Positions 1 to 9,413 are shown, numbered from the stretch's first letter. The stretch: DNA of 64,000 nucleotides from Lysobacter niastensis (GCF_015453285.1 NZ_JADLZT010000003.1:1-64000); one strand, 5' to 3'. Made by a program: numbers and translations. Notes: generated from the sequence alone by a model not told the origin.

Positions 1-2121
1 CCGCCCGCTACGCCCGCCTCGGTGCACGCAGCCACCGAAACGCACTTCGGCATTACCGTCGATGACCCGGACCGCTGGCTGGAGGACCTCAAGAGCAAGG
101 ACGCGCAGGACTGGATCCGTGCCCAGGCGGACCGTACGCGCTCGGTCCTCGATGCGATCCCCGCGCGGGCGCAGGTACTGGCCGACGTCGAGCGTCTGGA
201 GAAGACCACCGCCAGCAACATCGAAGCGGTGGTGCTGATGCACGGCGAGCGCCTGCTGATCCAGCGCCAGGACGCTGGCGAGGACGTCGCCAAGCTGTAC
301 CTGCGCGAGGGCTGGGACGGCGAGGACCGGCTGCTGCTGGACCCGGAGGACTGGCGCAAGCGCACCGGCAAGCCGCACGCGATGAACTACGCCGATCCAT
401 CACCGGACGGCCGCCATGTCGTGGTCGGCCTGTCCGAATCGGGTTCGGAGATGGCCTCGGCCTACGTGATCGACCTTGCCAACGGCAAGGTGGTGGAAGG
501 ACCGATCAGCCGCGTGCGCTTCGGCATCTCGTGGCTGCCCGATTCGAGCGGCTTCTTCTACAACCGCGAGAACGAAGTCGGGCCCGGCATGTCGGCGGCT
601 GAGCACCAGCTCAACAGCCAGGCCTACCTGCACCTCATGGGCCAGGACATCGCGCGCGACCGTCTCGTGTTCGGTAACCGCTACGACCCGTCGCTGAACA
701 TCGCACCGGGACAGCTGCCCATCGTCATCGCCAGCGCCGAGAGTGACTGGCTGATCGGCATGCCCGCGTCGGTCGACAGCCGCCTGACCCTGTTCGCCGC
801 GCCGCGCGCCGAGCTGGGCGCCGAACGCATCCAGTGGCGCAAGCTCGTCACCACCGACGACCAGGCGCGCAGCTTCGTCCTCCACGACAATGCGCTGTAC
901 CTGCTCACCGCGAGCAAGCCCAACCGCGAGATCAAGAGGCTCGCGCTGAAGAACGGCAAGCGCTCGACCGTAGTCGCTGAAGGCGCCCTGCCGCTCGACG
1001 AGGTTTACTACAGCGGCAATGCTCTCTACTACACGGCCAAGACCGCCAGCGGCGTGGGGATGCAGCTCAACCGCCTGCCGTGGCAGGGCGGCAAGCCCAG
1101 TGTGGTCGCGCTGCCGGGCATGGACTCGGTGTTCCCGTATACGGTGCAGGACAAAGTCGACGGCATCGCGGTCGGTGGAGTGGGCTGGGCCCACTTCCCC
1201 GACGTGGTGCGCATCGACGCCGAGGGCCGCGTGCATGAAACCAACCTGCAGCCGCCGCCGGCCGGTGTCGACGCCGGCCAGCTGGAAGCGACCATCGTGC
1301 AGGTGCCCAGCCACGATGGCGCGATGGTGCCGCTGTCGATCGTGCACCGCCGTGACCTGCGCCGCGACGGTAACAACCCCACCTTCCTGCAGGGCTACGG
1401 CGCCTACGGCATCAGCACCAACCCGGCGCTTGTGCCGGCGCACTTCGCCTACTTCGATCGCGGCTTCGTGCGCGCGTTCTGCCACGTGCGCGGCGGCGGC
1501 GAGAAGGGCGAGGCCTGGTACCGCGGCGGCTACCAGGAAACCAAGGCCAACACCTGGAAAGACTTCATCGCGTGCGCTGAATACCTTGTGCGCGAGAAGT
1601 ACACCTCGCCCTCGCGGCTGGGCATTTCGGGCGGCAGCGCCGGCGGCATCCTGATCGGCAACGCGCTGATCGAACGCCCCGACCTGTTCGGTGCGGCGAT
1701 GCCGCAGGTGGGCGTACTCGATTCCATCGGCGCCGCCCTGCGCGATCCCAATGGCCCGGTGAACTGGCCGGAGTTCGGCGACCCCAACAGCGAAAGCGGA
1801 TTCAAGTCATTGGTCGGCATGAGCGCGTACCAGAAGGTGCACGACGGCACACCGTTCCCCGCGGTGATGCTCTCGCACGGCTTCAACGATCCGCGCGTGG
1901 CGGTCTGGCACTCGGCGAAGATGGCGGCGCGGCTGCAGCGCGCCAGCAGCAGCGACAAGCCGGTGCTGCTCAACATCGACTACGACTCCGGCCACGGCGT
2001 CGGCTCGACCCAGAGTTCGGTCAACCGCGAGCGCGCCGACCTGATCAGCTTCATGCTGTGGCAGTTCGGCGTGGATGGGTATGCGCCGAAGCCCGCCGAG
2101 GTCCGTCAAGCGGCGAAGTGA
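1..2121 (+). CDS. Prolyl oligopeptidase family (S9) serine peptidase, 5' end outside window
   Basis: Serine peptidase of the prolyl oligopeptidase family, which cleaves short peptides after proline. The frame is open to the left edge, so the true start and any signal peptide lie upstream; a GTG at 22 is only an internal candidate. Numbering from that GTG, an N-terminal propeller (starting with a DPDRWLED motif typical of the family) is followed by an alpha/beta-hydrolase domain. This carries the nucleophile Ser539 in GGSAGG, Asp623 in HGFNDPRV and His658 in SGHGVG. The full triad suggests an active enzyme. A rho-independent terminator follows. Confidence 0.93.
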   Translation, partial: PPATPASVHAATETHFGITVDDPDRWLEDLKSKDAQDWIRAQADRTRSVLDAIPARAQVLADVERLEKTTASNIEAVVLMHGERLLIQRQDAGEDVAKLYLREGWDGEDRLLLDPEDWRKRTGKPHAMNYADPSPDGRHVVVGLSESGSEMASAYVIDLANGKVVEGPISRVRFGISWLPDSSGFFYNRENEVGPGMSAAEHQLNSQAYLHLMGQDIARDRLVFGNRYDPSLNIAPGQLPIVIASAESDWLIGMPASVDSRLTLFAAPRAELGAERIQWRKLVTTDDQARSFVLHDNALYLLTASKPNREIKRLALKNGKRSTVVAEGALPLDEVYYSGNALYYTAKTASGVGMQLNRLPWQGGKPSVVALPGMDSVFPYTVQDKVDGIAVGGVGWAHFPDVVRIDAEGRVHETNLQPPPAGVDAGQLEATIVQVPSHDGAMVPLSIVHRRDLRRDGNNPTFLQGYGAYGISTNPALVPAHFAYFDRGFVRAFCHVRGGGEKGEAWYRGGYQETKANTWKDFIACAEYLVREKYTSPSRLGISGGSAGGILIGNALIERPDLFGAAMPQVGVLDSIGAALRDPNGPVNWPEFGDPNSESGFKSLVGMSAYQKVHDGTPFPAVMLSHGFNDPRVAVWHSAKMAARLQRASSSDKPVLLNIDYDSGHGVGSTQSSVNRERADLISFMLWQFGVDGYAPKPAEVRQAAK

Positions 2122-2181
2122 ACGCGTGCGATCCGCGGCAGGTCATCGTCGCGGGGCAAGAAGGGAAAGGTCCGCAAACCA

Positions 2182-2209
2182 ATGCCCCGGCGTGCCGGGG
2201 CATTTTTTA
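2182..2209 (+). terminator. Rho-independent terminator after S9 peptidase gene
   Basis: A GC-rich stem (ATGCCCCGGC/GCCGGGGCAT) is followed directly by a run of six T on the plus strand, 60 bases after the peptidase stop codon. Confidence 0.88.
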
Positions 2210-2245
2210 TTGATCTTGAGCCGAGGGCGATTCCATCGCCTTGCC

Positions 2246-2488
2246 TCAGGCTGGATCACGAAGGGCTCGATATACGCCAATCCCCAGGAACAGGCCAATC
2301 TGGCAGAGGAACAGAACAAGCCAGGACGCCTTGAGCGCGATCAGGACCAGCGCGGACAGCAAGACCGACATCAATGCCCACAGAAAGCTGTAGTCGTACG
2401 CCGCGCCCACCGACTCCATTCGACCGGCGCGAAAGAACGTCACCGCGCACACGAGTGCCAGCATCACCTCGACACTAAGCGCCCCCAT
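2246..2488 (-). CDS. Small hydrophobic membrane protein, unknown function
   Basis: An 80-residue protein with about three hydrophobic segments, predicted to sit in the inner membrane. The start at 2488 is chosen because GGGGAGG lies just upstream; a longer ORF to 2548 would read through a repeat and has no such support. The gene follows a GNAT gene on the same strand, separated only by the GGCTAACAAGCC-type repeat element that also precedes integron cassettes elsewhere in the window. I do not recognise the family. Confidence 0.6.
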   Translation of the reverse strand: MGALSVEVMLALVCAVTFFRAGRMESVGAAYDYSFLWALMSVLLSALVLIALKASWLVLFLCQIGLFLGIGVYRALRDPA

Positions 2489-2519
2489 ACACCTCCCCTT
2501 GCGCTTCCGGTCATACACG

Positions 2520-2572
2520 AGACTACGGAACCCGCCACGGGCTAACAAGCCGGCGCGCCGCGTAGAACCGGG
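2520..2572 (-). repeat. Dispersed repeat, GGCTAACAAGCC core (copy A)
   Basis: The core GGGCTAACAAGCCGG at about 2540-2554 recurs at 20144, 28975 and 42557. This copy shares a GAGACTACGG stretch with the copy at 20.1 kb. On the minus strand it overlaps the stop codon of the acetyltransferase and precedes the next gene. That is the position an attC site would take, but it lacks clear attC R-box geometry. Confidence 0.55.
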
Positions 2573-3063
2573 ACAAAGACGAAGATCTCAATGCCAGGGG
2601 TCGCGGGCGCCTTGCTTGTACCGGGCATTTCTCCGGCGCGATTCCAGCCGCATTTCATGACCATGGACTGGGCCCCGGGATTCTCCGAGGAGATGAAGCC
2701 GAGGACGTACTGCAAGGCCCCCGCCGTGGCGTGATCCATGGTGTGTCGGATGAGCGCTTCGCCGACACCTCTTCGTGCGGAAGCACTCGCTACATAAGTA
2801 CTTGCCTCTGCCAGGAAGGGACGCGTCGCAGGATTATTGTCAAACGGAAGAAGGGCCTGCCATCCGACGACAACACCCTCGTCATCGCACGCCACCCAGA
2901 AGCCAAATGGCGGGCGAGCGGAACTGATTCGCTCAAGAAAAAAATCTTCCACGCGATCCACGTCCAGCGCGGGCCTGCCAATCGCGCTATCCACGCCCTC
3001 CTGCCAGATGCGGATCACCGCTGGGGCATCGTGCGCTTCGGCCAGTCGAATCGAAGTGTTCAT
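2542..3063 (-). CDS. GNAT-family N-acetyltransferase
   Basis: A 173-residue single-domain acetyltransferase expected to transfer acetyl from acetyl-CoA to an amine; the substrate is unknown. The acetyl-CoA binding loop is visible as ASARRGVGEALIRH (R-x-G-x-G/A type), followed by the typical C-terminal FISSENPGAQSMVMKCGW segment. Overall it resembles phosphinothricin-type acetyltransferases. Its stop codon lies inside the dispersed repeat core at 2542, so the gene may have been acquired together with that element. It lies 61 bp downstream of the hydrolase gene on the same strand. Confidence 0.85.
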   Translation of the reverse strand: MNTSIRLAEAHDAPAVIRIWQEGVDSAIGRPALDVDRVEDFFLERISSARPPFGFWVACDDEGVVVGWQALLPFDNNPATRPFLAEASTYVASASARRGVGEALIRHTMDHATAGALQYVLGFISSENPGAQSMVMKCGWNRAGEMPGTSKAPATPGIEIFVFVPVLRGAPAC

Positions 3064-3124
3064 GCTTCCTCAGCTCGCCAATGATGATCGCCAGGGGAAC
3101 CGGATGGCCCCCTGCTCGTCTGGT

Positions 3125-4141
3125 TCAGAGCGCAGGTCGATCAGCGACATCCTCACGCAGGATGCGCAGGATCTCGTTCACCGCATCGCCGTTGTCGTAC
3201 AGGTTGTGCCCCGCATGCATGACCAGCGTCGATGCCGCGCCGGGAAGCAGTGCGCTGCTCAGTGGCACGACGCCGTCGCCCGGCGGATCGATGCCAGGCA
3301 GTGCGCCGGCAATGACGTGATAGGGAATGTCGTGGCCGGGCATCAATGCTTCGCCGGCGCGCCGTACCGGCTGCGAAACCTGCAGGGTGGAAATGCTGTT
3401 GAGCCTGCCCTGCTGGTAGGTGGCGCGCAGTTCTTCCCGCACCATCTCCGGATGCTCGCGCACCAGCGTCCGCAGCACCCGTATCTCCGTGGTCCGATCG
3501 CCGACCAGGATCCGCGCCAGGCGCCCGAGCCAGTTGTCCGCGTTGGGGCTGCCGCGGTGCGGCGCGGCCAGGAAGATGGCGCGGCCCACGCCGGGGTAAC
3601 GCTCGAACCGGAACACGTCGGGTACCTGCGGCGCTGCCGCCAGCGTGTGGACCGGGAACGCGCGCGGATCGACGGTGAAAGCCGCCGACCACAAGGCGTC
3701 GCCACTGTCCACGCACAGCATCCTCGCCACCACGCCGCCGAGACTGTGCCCGATCAGCACCATGCCCGAACGCGCCGCGGCGCGGCCTTCCGGATCCAGT
3801 CGCTGCCAGGTTTCGTCGAGATAGCCCTGGGCACGGCGACGTATCACCAGCGTCGGGGCGTTGCTGTTGTAGACCACGTGCCACACCTGGAAGCGCGCAT
3901 GCAGCTGCGGGCACTGTTCGATGGCCTCGGTGAGACGCGACCAGGCAAGGGCGTCGCCGCCCAGGCCGTGGATCATCACGATCGTGCGCCTGTCGGGATC
4001 GAAGGGTTCGCACTGGTAAAGGCCGGCCGCGCCATCACCGTCCTGCAGGCCAAGCAGGCGCAGGGCAGCCGATATGCGGCGCAAGTACAGGCGCGTCGCA
4101 CTCGAGTGCGGAAGCTGCTGCAATGAAACGCGCATCTTCAT
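3125..4141 (-). CDS. Alpha/beta hydrolase, lipase-like
   Basis: A 338-residue alpha/beta hydrolase resembling triacylglycerol-lipase or PGAP1-like esterases. The oxyanion region is MIHGLGG and the nucleophile is Ser133 in GHSLGG. Asp in GDGVVP and His in HAGHN complete a plausible triad. No signal peptide is evident, so a cytoplasmic location is likely. The start is uncertain between Met1 and Met3. The substrate cannot be read from sequence. Confidence 0.85.
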   Translation of the reverse strand: MKMRVSLQQLPHSSATRLYLRRISAALRLLGLQDGDGAAGLYQCEPFDPDRRTIVMIHGLGGDALAWSRLTEAIEQCPQLHARFQVWHVVYNSNAPTLVIRRRAQGYLDETWQRLDPEGRAAARSGMVLIGHSLGGVVARMLCVDSGDALWSAAFTVDPRAFPVHTLAAAPQVPDVFRFERYPGVGRAIFLAAPHRGSPNADNWLGRLARILVGDRTTEIRVLRTLVREHPEMVREELRATYQQGRLNSISTLQVSQPVRRAGEALMPGHDIPYHVIAGALPGIDPPGDGVVPLSSALLPGAASTLVMHAGHNLYDNGDAVNEILRILREDVADRPAL

Positions 4142-4352
4142 GATCCGTCGTCCATAAGGCCGACTGGCATGCGGACCCGACGCCCCCCTCGGCGCAGGAC
4201 GACCGATGGGCGCCCGGGCATTGGCCCCATTCTAGAACCTGGCGCCGTTAACCTGCCGCGTCGGATCGCACGGCGCGGCGATATGCGACCGGGAGCCCTG
4301 GCGCAATGCTATTGCGCGCTACGTGCCACGCCCGCCATCGTAAGATCGCCGG

Positions 4353-4964
4353 ATGATGACCCAACCTGCCTTCGCACCCGACTCCCCAGCCGACATCGAT
4401 CGACTGATTGCCGCCCACCCGTTCGCGCTGATGATCAGCTCGGCCACCGGCACACCCATCGCGACGCCCTTGCCTCTGTTGATGGAACGCGACGCGGACG
4501 ACGCGATCACACTGCTGGGCCATATTGCGCGCGTCAGTCCGCACACGGAACTGCTGCGCCGGCAGCCGCGGGCCCTCGTGGTGTTCCTGGGATCGCATGG
4601 ATACATCTCGCCGTCGTGGCTTGCCGATCGCACCCAGGCGCCGACATGGAACTACGAAACCGTGCATTTCGAGGTCGACGTCGCCTTCGATGACCGCGCC
4701 GAGGCCACGCAGACCGCTCTGACTCAACTGGTCGACCATATGGAACGCGGGCGCCCCAATGCCTGGTCGGTGGCTGACATGGGAGCGCGCTATGACATGC
4801 TCGCGCAGGCAGTCGTCGCGTTCCGGGCGCGAGTGATCTCGACCAAAGCCAAGTTCAAGCTCGGCCAGAACGAACGGCCCGCTGACCGGGTGGACATCCT
4901 CAAGGGCCTGGAGCGCACGGCACAACTGCCACTGCTCGCAGCCATGACGCGGTCCAACCCTTGA
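4353..4964 (+). CDS. FMN-binding negative transcriptional regulator (PaiB family)
   Basis: A 203-residue flavin-reductase-fold protein of the PaiB family, whose Bacillus founder represses sporulation and protease genes. Family signatures present are GSHGYISPSW, TWNYETVH and the C-terminal KFKLGQNE. No classical HTH is visible, as usual for the family. It is divergent from the lipase-like gene and converges on the epimerase gene, ending 11 bp before it. A regulatory role here is inferred only from the family. Confidence 0.85.
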   Translation: MMTQPAFAPDSPADIDRLIAAHPFALMISSATGTPIATPLPLLMERDADDAITLLGHIARVSPHTELLRRQPRALVVFLGSHGYISPSWLADRTQAPTWNYETVHFEVDVAFDDRAEATQTALTQLVDHMERGRPNAWSVADMGARYDMLAQAVVAFRARVISTKAKFKLGQNERPADRVDILKGLERTAQLPLLAAMTRSNP

Positions 4965-4975
4965 GGTAACTCCAA

Positions 4976-6121
4976 TTACGCACCCTTGCGCGCGCGCCAC
5001 GACTTGAGCAGTTCCGCTTCCTGTTCGCGGGTGAGGCCGGCACGCAGCGTGGCCTGGCGCTCGGCCGGCTGGCTGCGGAACCAGGCGAGCAGGTCGGTCA
5101 CAGTGGTCTCGAGCGGACGGTAGGTCAGCCCGGCGCGGATCGCGCGCGCGTTGCTGACCGCTCCGTAGCCCGCGTACGGGCCGCTCTTCCTCGACACCCA
5201 GATGGGCAGCTCGGGGACCTTCTGTTCTTCCAGGAACTCCGGGGTGACGTGCGTGTAGGTTGGCTTCGCACCCGTGACGGTCTGGCAGGTGCGCAACATC
5301 GCATCCATGGTCAACGGCTTTTCCGGGCCGACGGCGTTGAATGCGCCCAGAGTGCCCGCTTCCGCCAGCCGCATCATCCATTCACCCAGGTCGCGGCCGT
5401 CGATGACCTGCACTGGGTCGGCACCATCGCCGGGCACCAGCATTTCACCGCCCTGGGCAACGCGGTGTGGCCAATAGGTGAAGCGGTCGGTCTCGTCGCG
5501 CGGGCCCACGATGTAACCCGGACGCACGATCGTCACGCGCTCGCCGAACTGCTTGTGCGCTTCGGCCTCGCTCAGCGCCTTGAGTGGGCCGTACAGGTTC
5601 TCGATGTCGGCGCGCAGCGACTCCTGCGTCTCGGCCATCGCGTCCTTGCCCTTGTAGACGGCAAGCGCGTCGTCCTCGCTGATGCCGGGCCTGGTTCCGT
5701 CGGCATACACCGAGATCGTGGAGATGAAGAGGTAATGGCCGACGTTGCCACGCAGCACCTTGCCGGCATCACGCACCCAGAACGGCAGGCTGGTGGGATT
5801 GTCGATGCACACGTCCCACTTGCGCCCCTGCAATGCCTTGAGGTCGCCGGTGTTGCGATCACCGAGCAACTGCTCGACCTCGCCCGGCCACTCCGGCGAC
5901 GGCTTCTTGCCGCGGTTGAACAGCGTCACCTTGTGCCCGCGCGCCAATGCGTAGTTCACCTGGAACGGGCCGGTGAAGCCGGTGCCGCCCAGGATGAGGA
6001 TGTTCAGCGGCTTGCTCGCCTTGCCTACGGGCTTGGCGCCATGCGCGAACGCGAACGATGGCAGCGCGGCCGCCGCGGCGGCGAGCGCACTGAACTTGAG
6101 CAGGTCACGGCGGGTGGTCAT
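4976..6121 (-). CDS. NAD-dependent epimerase/dehydratase-like oxidoreductase, Tat-exported
   Basis: A 381-residue extended-SDR protein. The N-terminus carries a twin-arginine signal (TRRDLLKFSA followed by an Ala-rich hydrophobic core ending near AFAHG), so a folded NAD(P)-bound enzyme is probably exported to the periplasm. The Rossmann motif is ILGGTGFTG at about 43-51. The body resembles bacterial isoflavone-reductase-like or NAD-epimerase proteins, with IVRPGYIVGPRD in the second half. The substrate is unknown. Confidence 0.85.
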   Translation of the reverse strand: MTTRRDLLKFSALAAAAAALPSFAFAHGAKPVGKASKPLNILILGGTGFTGPFQVNYALARGHKVTLFNRGKKPSPEWPGEVEQLLGDRNTGDLKALQGRKWDVCIDNPTSLPFWVRDAGKVLRGNVGHYLFISTISVYADGTRPGISEDDALAVYKGKDAMAETQESLRADIENLYGPLKALSEAEAHKQFGERVTIVRPGYIVGPRDETDRFTYWPHRVAQGGEMLVPGDGADPVQVIDGRDLGEWMMRLAEAGTLGAFNAVGPEKPLTMDAMLRTCQTVTGAKPTYTHVTPEFLEEQKVPELPIWVSRKSGPYAGYGAVSNARAIRAGLTYRPLETTVTDLLAWFRSQPAERQATLRAGLTREQEAELLKSWRARKGA

Positions 6122-6292
6122 GGAGTGGCTCCTGGCTGAGCGGGCGCACCAGCAGACGCCCCTGCCCCTCGGCTGGCGTCCTCCGGCTGCAAACGGGTCA
6201 ACTCTAGACCGCCCCCATGGGGGTGCCGCAAGACCCGGAAGGCCAGTCAGACGGCGAGCAGCTTGCCTTTCGGAAGCAGTTCCCGCCCTTCC

Positions 6293-6763
6293 TCAGGAGC
6301 CCCGCACGCGCAGCGTCAGCCCCTTGAGGAAGTTGCGCAGCAGCTGGTCGCCGCACGCGCGGTAATTGTTGTGACCGGGCTGGCGGAACAGCGCCGTCAG
6401 CTCCGGCTTGGAGATCGGGAAGCCGGCGGATTCGAAGACCTGGTGCATGTCGACATCCTTCAGCTCGAACGCGACCCGCAGCTTCTTCAGCACCACGTTG
6501 TTGGTGACGCGCTTCTCGACCGGCCGCGGCGGCAAACTGTCGTTGCGGCCGCGGCAATAAATCACCAGCCCGTCGAGGAAATGCGCCAGCACCCCGTTGC
6601 TGCACTCGGCGTAGTCGGGATCGTCGTCCCGGCGCAGGAAGGCCTGCACGTCCGCTTTCTCAATCGGAAACGCCGGGTCGGCGAGCTTCGCGATCTCGAC
6701 GACCTTGATGTCGCTGAGGTCGAGCATGTAGCGGATGCTCCGCAGCACGTCGTTGTTGATCAT
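6293..6763 (-). CDS. DUF1456 family protein (YehS-like)
   Basis: A 156-residue protein made of two copies of a DUF1456 repeat. Both begin with an N-N-V/D-LR/LKK element (NNDVLRSIRYML and NNVVLKKLRVAF) and end with an L-L-FLKGL or FLDGL element. Length and arrangement match E. coli YehS, whose function is not established. It is cytoplasmic with no signal peptide. Confidence 0.88.
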   Translation of the reverse strand: MINNDVLRSIRYMLDLSDIKVVEIAKLADPAFPIEKADVQAFLRRDDDPDYAECSNGVLAHFLDGLVIYCRGRNDSLPPRPVEKRVTNNVVLKKLRVAFELKDVDMHQVFESAGFPISKPELTALFRQPGHNNYRACGDQLLRNFLKGLTLRVRGS

Positions 6764-6923
6764 GGGGTTCCCGGGCTGCTGCCGGCCACGGCGTCGAGGC
6801 TCCCTAGTTTAGGCCACCGGGCCGTCGAAGGGCGTCCCGCGCTCCCCGGGCCCGGCAAGCGCATACTGCGCTGGCCTGGCTGCCACCGCAGCCGCCCACC
6901 ACCACACGCACCAGGAGAAGCAC

Positions 6924-7040
6924 ATGAGCAAGGGCATGGACCAGAAGAAGGAACAGAAGAAGAAACCGGCCAAGACGATGAAGGAAAAGAAGGCCGAGAA
7001 GCGCGACAAGAAGGCGACGAAGGGGTTTTCTCCGCTCTGA
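6924..7040 (+). CDS. Small lysine-rich protein, 38 residues
   Basis: A short gene with a good ribosome-binding site (AGGAG) upstream of the ATG at 6924. It encodes a highly basic peptide beginning MSKGMDQKKEQKKK and ending KGFSPL. Small Lys-rich proteins with a similar N-terminus are familiar in Xanthomonadaceae, where they are annotated as hypothetical. The composition suggests nucleic-acid or ribosome contact, but that is inference only. Confidence 0.65.
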   Translation: MSKGMDQKKEQKKKPAKTMKEKKAEKRDKKATKGFSPL

Positions 7041-7260
7041 CGGCATAAGGCCGCCGACTGCCTGCAGGGTGCAATAAGCGAAGCGCATTGCACCCACCCC
7101 GCGTCAGGGAGACGCAACAAGCCGACGACCGCACTACTTCTGGTAGATCGCCGTCACCGCGGAGATCCAGTACTGAGCGGCGGTTAACGGCCGTAGCCGC
7201 TTCAGGCGTGCCTCCTCGGCGATACTGCCAGCCACGGATTGAGTCGCCAGTGGGGGCTGG

Positions 7261-8406
7261 ATGAAGACGTTGGTATTAGGTGGCTACGGGAACTTCGGCG
7301 CCCGCATCTGCCGCGCCTTGGCGGCTGATTCCAATATTGAGCTGCAGGTGGCAGGACGCGACCGCGGGCAGGCGCACCGGCTCGCCGATTCCCTCGGCGG
7401 GCGGGCAATGGCCGTATCGATCGACTGCAATGCCTCGGACTTTGGCCAAACGCTGAGTGCGCTGGGTGTCGGCCTGGTGATCCACGTCGCCGGCCCGTTC
7501 CAGCAACAGTCGTATGCGGTGGCCCTCGCGGCGGCGCGCGCCGGCGCGCACTACATCGATCTGGCGGATGGCCGCCGCTTCGTCTGCGACTTCCCGCAGG
7601 CACTGCACGACACATTCCGGCAGGCCGGGCGAGCGGGCATCAGCGGCGCGAGCACGGTACCTGCCCTGTCTTCGGCTGTCGTCGACCACCTGTGCCCGGA
7701 TTGGCGAGCCATCGACGCGGTGGACATCTGCATCGCGCCTGCGCAGACGGCGCCGCGGGGTAAGGCCACCCTGGAAGCAGTGCTGAGCTACTGCGGAGAG
7801 CCAATCCGCGTCTGGCGTGGAGGGCAATGGACACAAGCGTCAGGCTGGGCTTCGCCCGAGCGTGTTGAGTTCAAGCGGCTGAGCCCACGCATCGGAGCGC
7901 TGTGCGACATTCCCGACCTCGAACTGTTCCCGGGGCGATACAGCGTGCGGGACCGCGTGATGTTCCGTGCCGCACTCGAAGTGACCGCGACACAACATGC
8001 CTTCGCGCTGCTGGCGGCGTTGCGCAGCAGGGGGCTCCTGATGCAGCCGGGGCGCTGGGCCGGCGCCCTTAATCGCTTCGCTGGCGTGTTCGACTCGCTC
8101 GGCACGTCGCTGGGCGGGATGGTCGTTCGAGTCGAAGGGCTCGACAATGCAGGACATCCCGCGCGGCGTGCCTGGCACATCGCAGCGGACAACGACCATG
8201 GCCCCGAGATTCCCTGCATGGCCGCGATCGTGCTGGCGCGAAAGCTGGCCGCCAGTGACGCCATGGCATCAGGGGCTTTCACTGCGGCGGGGATGTTGTC
8301 GTTGAGAGAGTTCGAGCCGGAGTTCGCCAAGTGGGGCATGGTCACCGACCTCGTCGATGAAGCTCCCGCGTGGTCTCAGGCGACGCTTCCCGCCACTGCA
8401 CCTTAG
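7261..8406 (+). CDS. Saccharopine dehydrogenase-like NAD(P)-binding oxidoreductase
   Basis: A 381-residue protein starting with a Rossmann motif (LVLGGYGNFGARI) and continuing with VIHVAGPFQQQSYAVALAA, diagnostic of the saccharopine dehydrogenase NADP-binding family. The specific reaction is unknown. It starts a probable operon with the DoxX-like gene, whose start lies 9 bp downstream. The 220 bases upstream of it hold no recognisable gene. Confidence 0.82.
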   Translation: MKTLVLGGYGNFGARICRALAADSNIELQVAGRDRGQAHRLADSLGGRAMAVSIDCNASDFGQTLSALGVGLVIHVAGPFQQQSYAVALAAARAGAHYIDLADGRRFVCDFPQALHDTFRQAGRAGISGASTVPALSSAVVDHLCPDWRAIDAVDICIAPAQTAPRGKATLEAVLSYCGEPIRVWRGGQWTQASGWASPERVEFKRLSPRIGALCDIPDLELFPGRYSVRDRVMFRAALEVTATQHAFALLAALRSRGLLMQPGRWAGALNRFAGVFDSLGTSLGGMVVRVEGLDNAGHPARRAWHIAADNDHGPEIPCMAAIVLARKLAASDAMASGAFTAAGMLSLREFEPEFAKWGMVTDLVDEAPAWSQATLPATAP

Positions 8407-8414
8407 ACATCGCG

Positions 8415-8780
8415 ATGAATGCAAAGGACGAGAACGTATTGCGCTTCAGCGTGGCGATTGTATGGCTGGCAACGGCGGTCATCAGCCTGTGGGAATTCAA
8501 CGGCCAGAGCATGGATCTGCTGGTGAACGCAGGCATCGGTAACCGCGTCGTCGCCAAGGCGCTGATTGCGGCGGGCGCGGGTTCCGACCTCCTGCTCGGT
8601 GTCGCGATGGCGCTGTGGCCATCGCGGCGCGTCTACCTGTTGGCACTGGCATTCATGTCGGCGATGACGGCAGTGGCCAGCGTGCTCGATCCCTCGCTTT
8701 GGTTGCATCCGCTAGGGCCATTGACCAAGAACATCCCCATCGCCGCGGCATTGTCGATACTGATCAGGGCAGCGAGATGA
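8415..8780 (+). CDS. DoxX-like membrane protein
   Basis: A 121-residue protein with four hydrophobic segments, resembling the DoxX-like family often encoded beside NAD(P)-dependent oxidoreductases. The start at 8415 avoids overlap with the preceding gene. Its stop overlaps the ATG of the truncated DUF2269 gene (ATGA at 8777), which suggests translational coupling in a three-gene operon whose last member is now broken. Confidence 0.75.
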   Translation: MNAKDENVLRFSVAIVWLATAVISLWEFNGQSMDLLVNAGIGNRVVAKALIAAGAGSDLLLGVAMALWPSRRVYLLALAFMSAMTAVASVLDPSLWLHPLGPLTKNIPIAAALSILIRAAR

Positions 8781-8975
8781 CGACCTACCTGGTGGTGAAG
8801 TGGATACACGTGCTGTCCAGCGTCGTGCTGGTCGGTACCGGCTTCGGCACGGCGTTCTATCTGTTCTTCGCCAATCGCAGTGGGAACCTCCAGGCACAGG
8901 CCGTCGTGGCGCGACTGGTGGTTCGTGCCGATTGGTGGTTCACGACGCCAGCGGTCCTGATCCAGCCCGCCAGCG
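8777..8975 (+). pseudogene. DUF2269-like membrane protein, 3'-truncated
   Basis: The frame starting MTTYLVVKWIHVLSS encodes the first 66 residues of a DUF2269-type integral membrane protein (about 150 residues when complete). Similarity stops abruptly after LIQPASG. Beyond this the frame gives an Arg/Ala-rich shadow translation of a different gene. The break coincides with the start of an outer-membrane barrel fragment in another frame, indicating a deletion or recombination junction near 8975. Confidence 0.7.
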
Positions 8976-9353
8976 GCCTACGCCTACACGCTGTCGTCGC
9001 GCTACGCCTTCATCGGCGCCAACGCACGGATCAAGCCGCCGGTGCTGCCGGTGTACTTCATCGGCCGGGCCGGCTACCTGGCGCTGGAACGCAAGCTGGA
9101 CGAAACCTACGTCGACCATCCCCTGAACACGTCGCCCGTCACCGGGCACAGCGCGTTCGAGGAAACCGATGGCGGCACGTACTACGGCGTCGGTGTAGGC
9201 ACCACGATCCTGCCGCTGCTCGACATCGGCCTGATGGTCAACCAGTACCACTACTCGCAGGTGCAGTACGACCCGTCCAACGGCGACTACCAGCTGTCCG
9301 ACGACAACCGCGATGCGCGCAGCGTGACCCTGTCGGTCGAGTACCGCTTCTAA
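8976..9353 (+). pseudogene. Outer-membrane beta-barrel protein, 5'-truncated fragment
   Basis: The open frame from the junction encodes alternating barrel-strand sequence (YTLSSRYAFIG, GTYYGVGVGTTILP, QYHYSQVQYDPSNGDY) and ends in SVTLSVEYRF. The C-terminal Phe is typical of porin-like proteins inserted by BAM. No start codon with a ribosome site or signal peptide remains; the first Met (9042) is internal. It is probably the 3' end of a gene whose 5' part was lost. Confidence 0.7.
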
Positions 9354-9368
9354 GGGCCGGCACCGAGA

Positions 9369-9413
9369 AAAGGGGCCAGGGTCATTTACCGTCGTGAATG
9401 AACCTGTCCCCTT
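9369..9413. repeat. Palindromic interspersed repeat (AGGGG-CAGG-TCATT type)
   Basis: An imperfect inverted repeat: AAGGGGCCAGGGTCATTTA pairs with TGAATGAACCTGTCCCCTT. A near-identical unit lies at 17589-17634 and a decayed one at about 31005. The position between convergent genes suits an interspersed palindrome. Confidence 0.75.
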
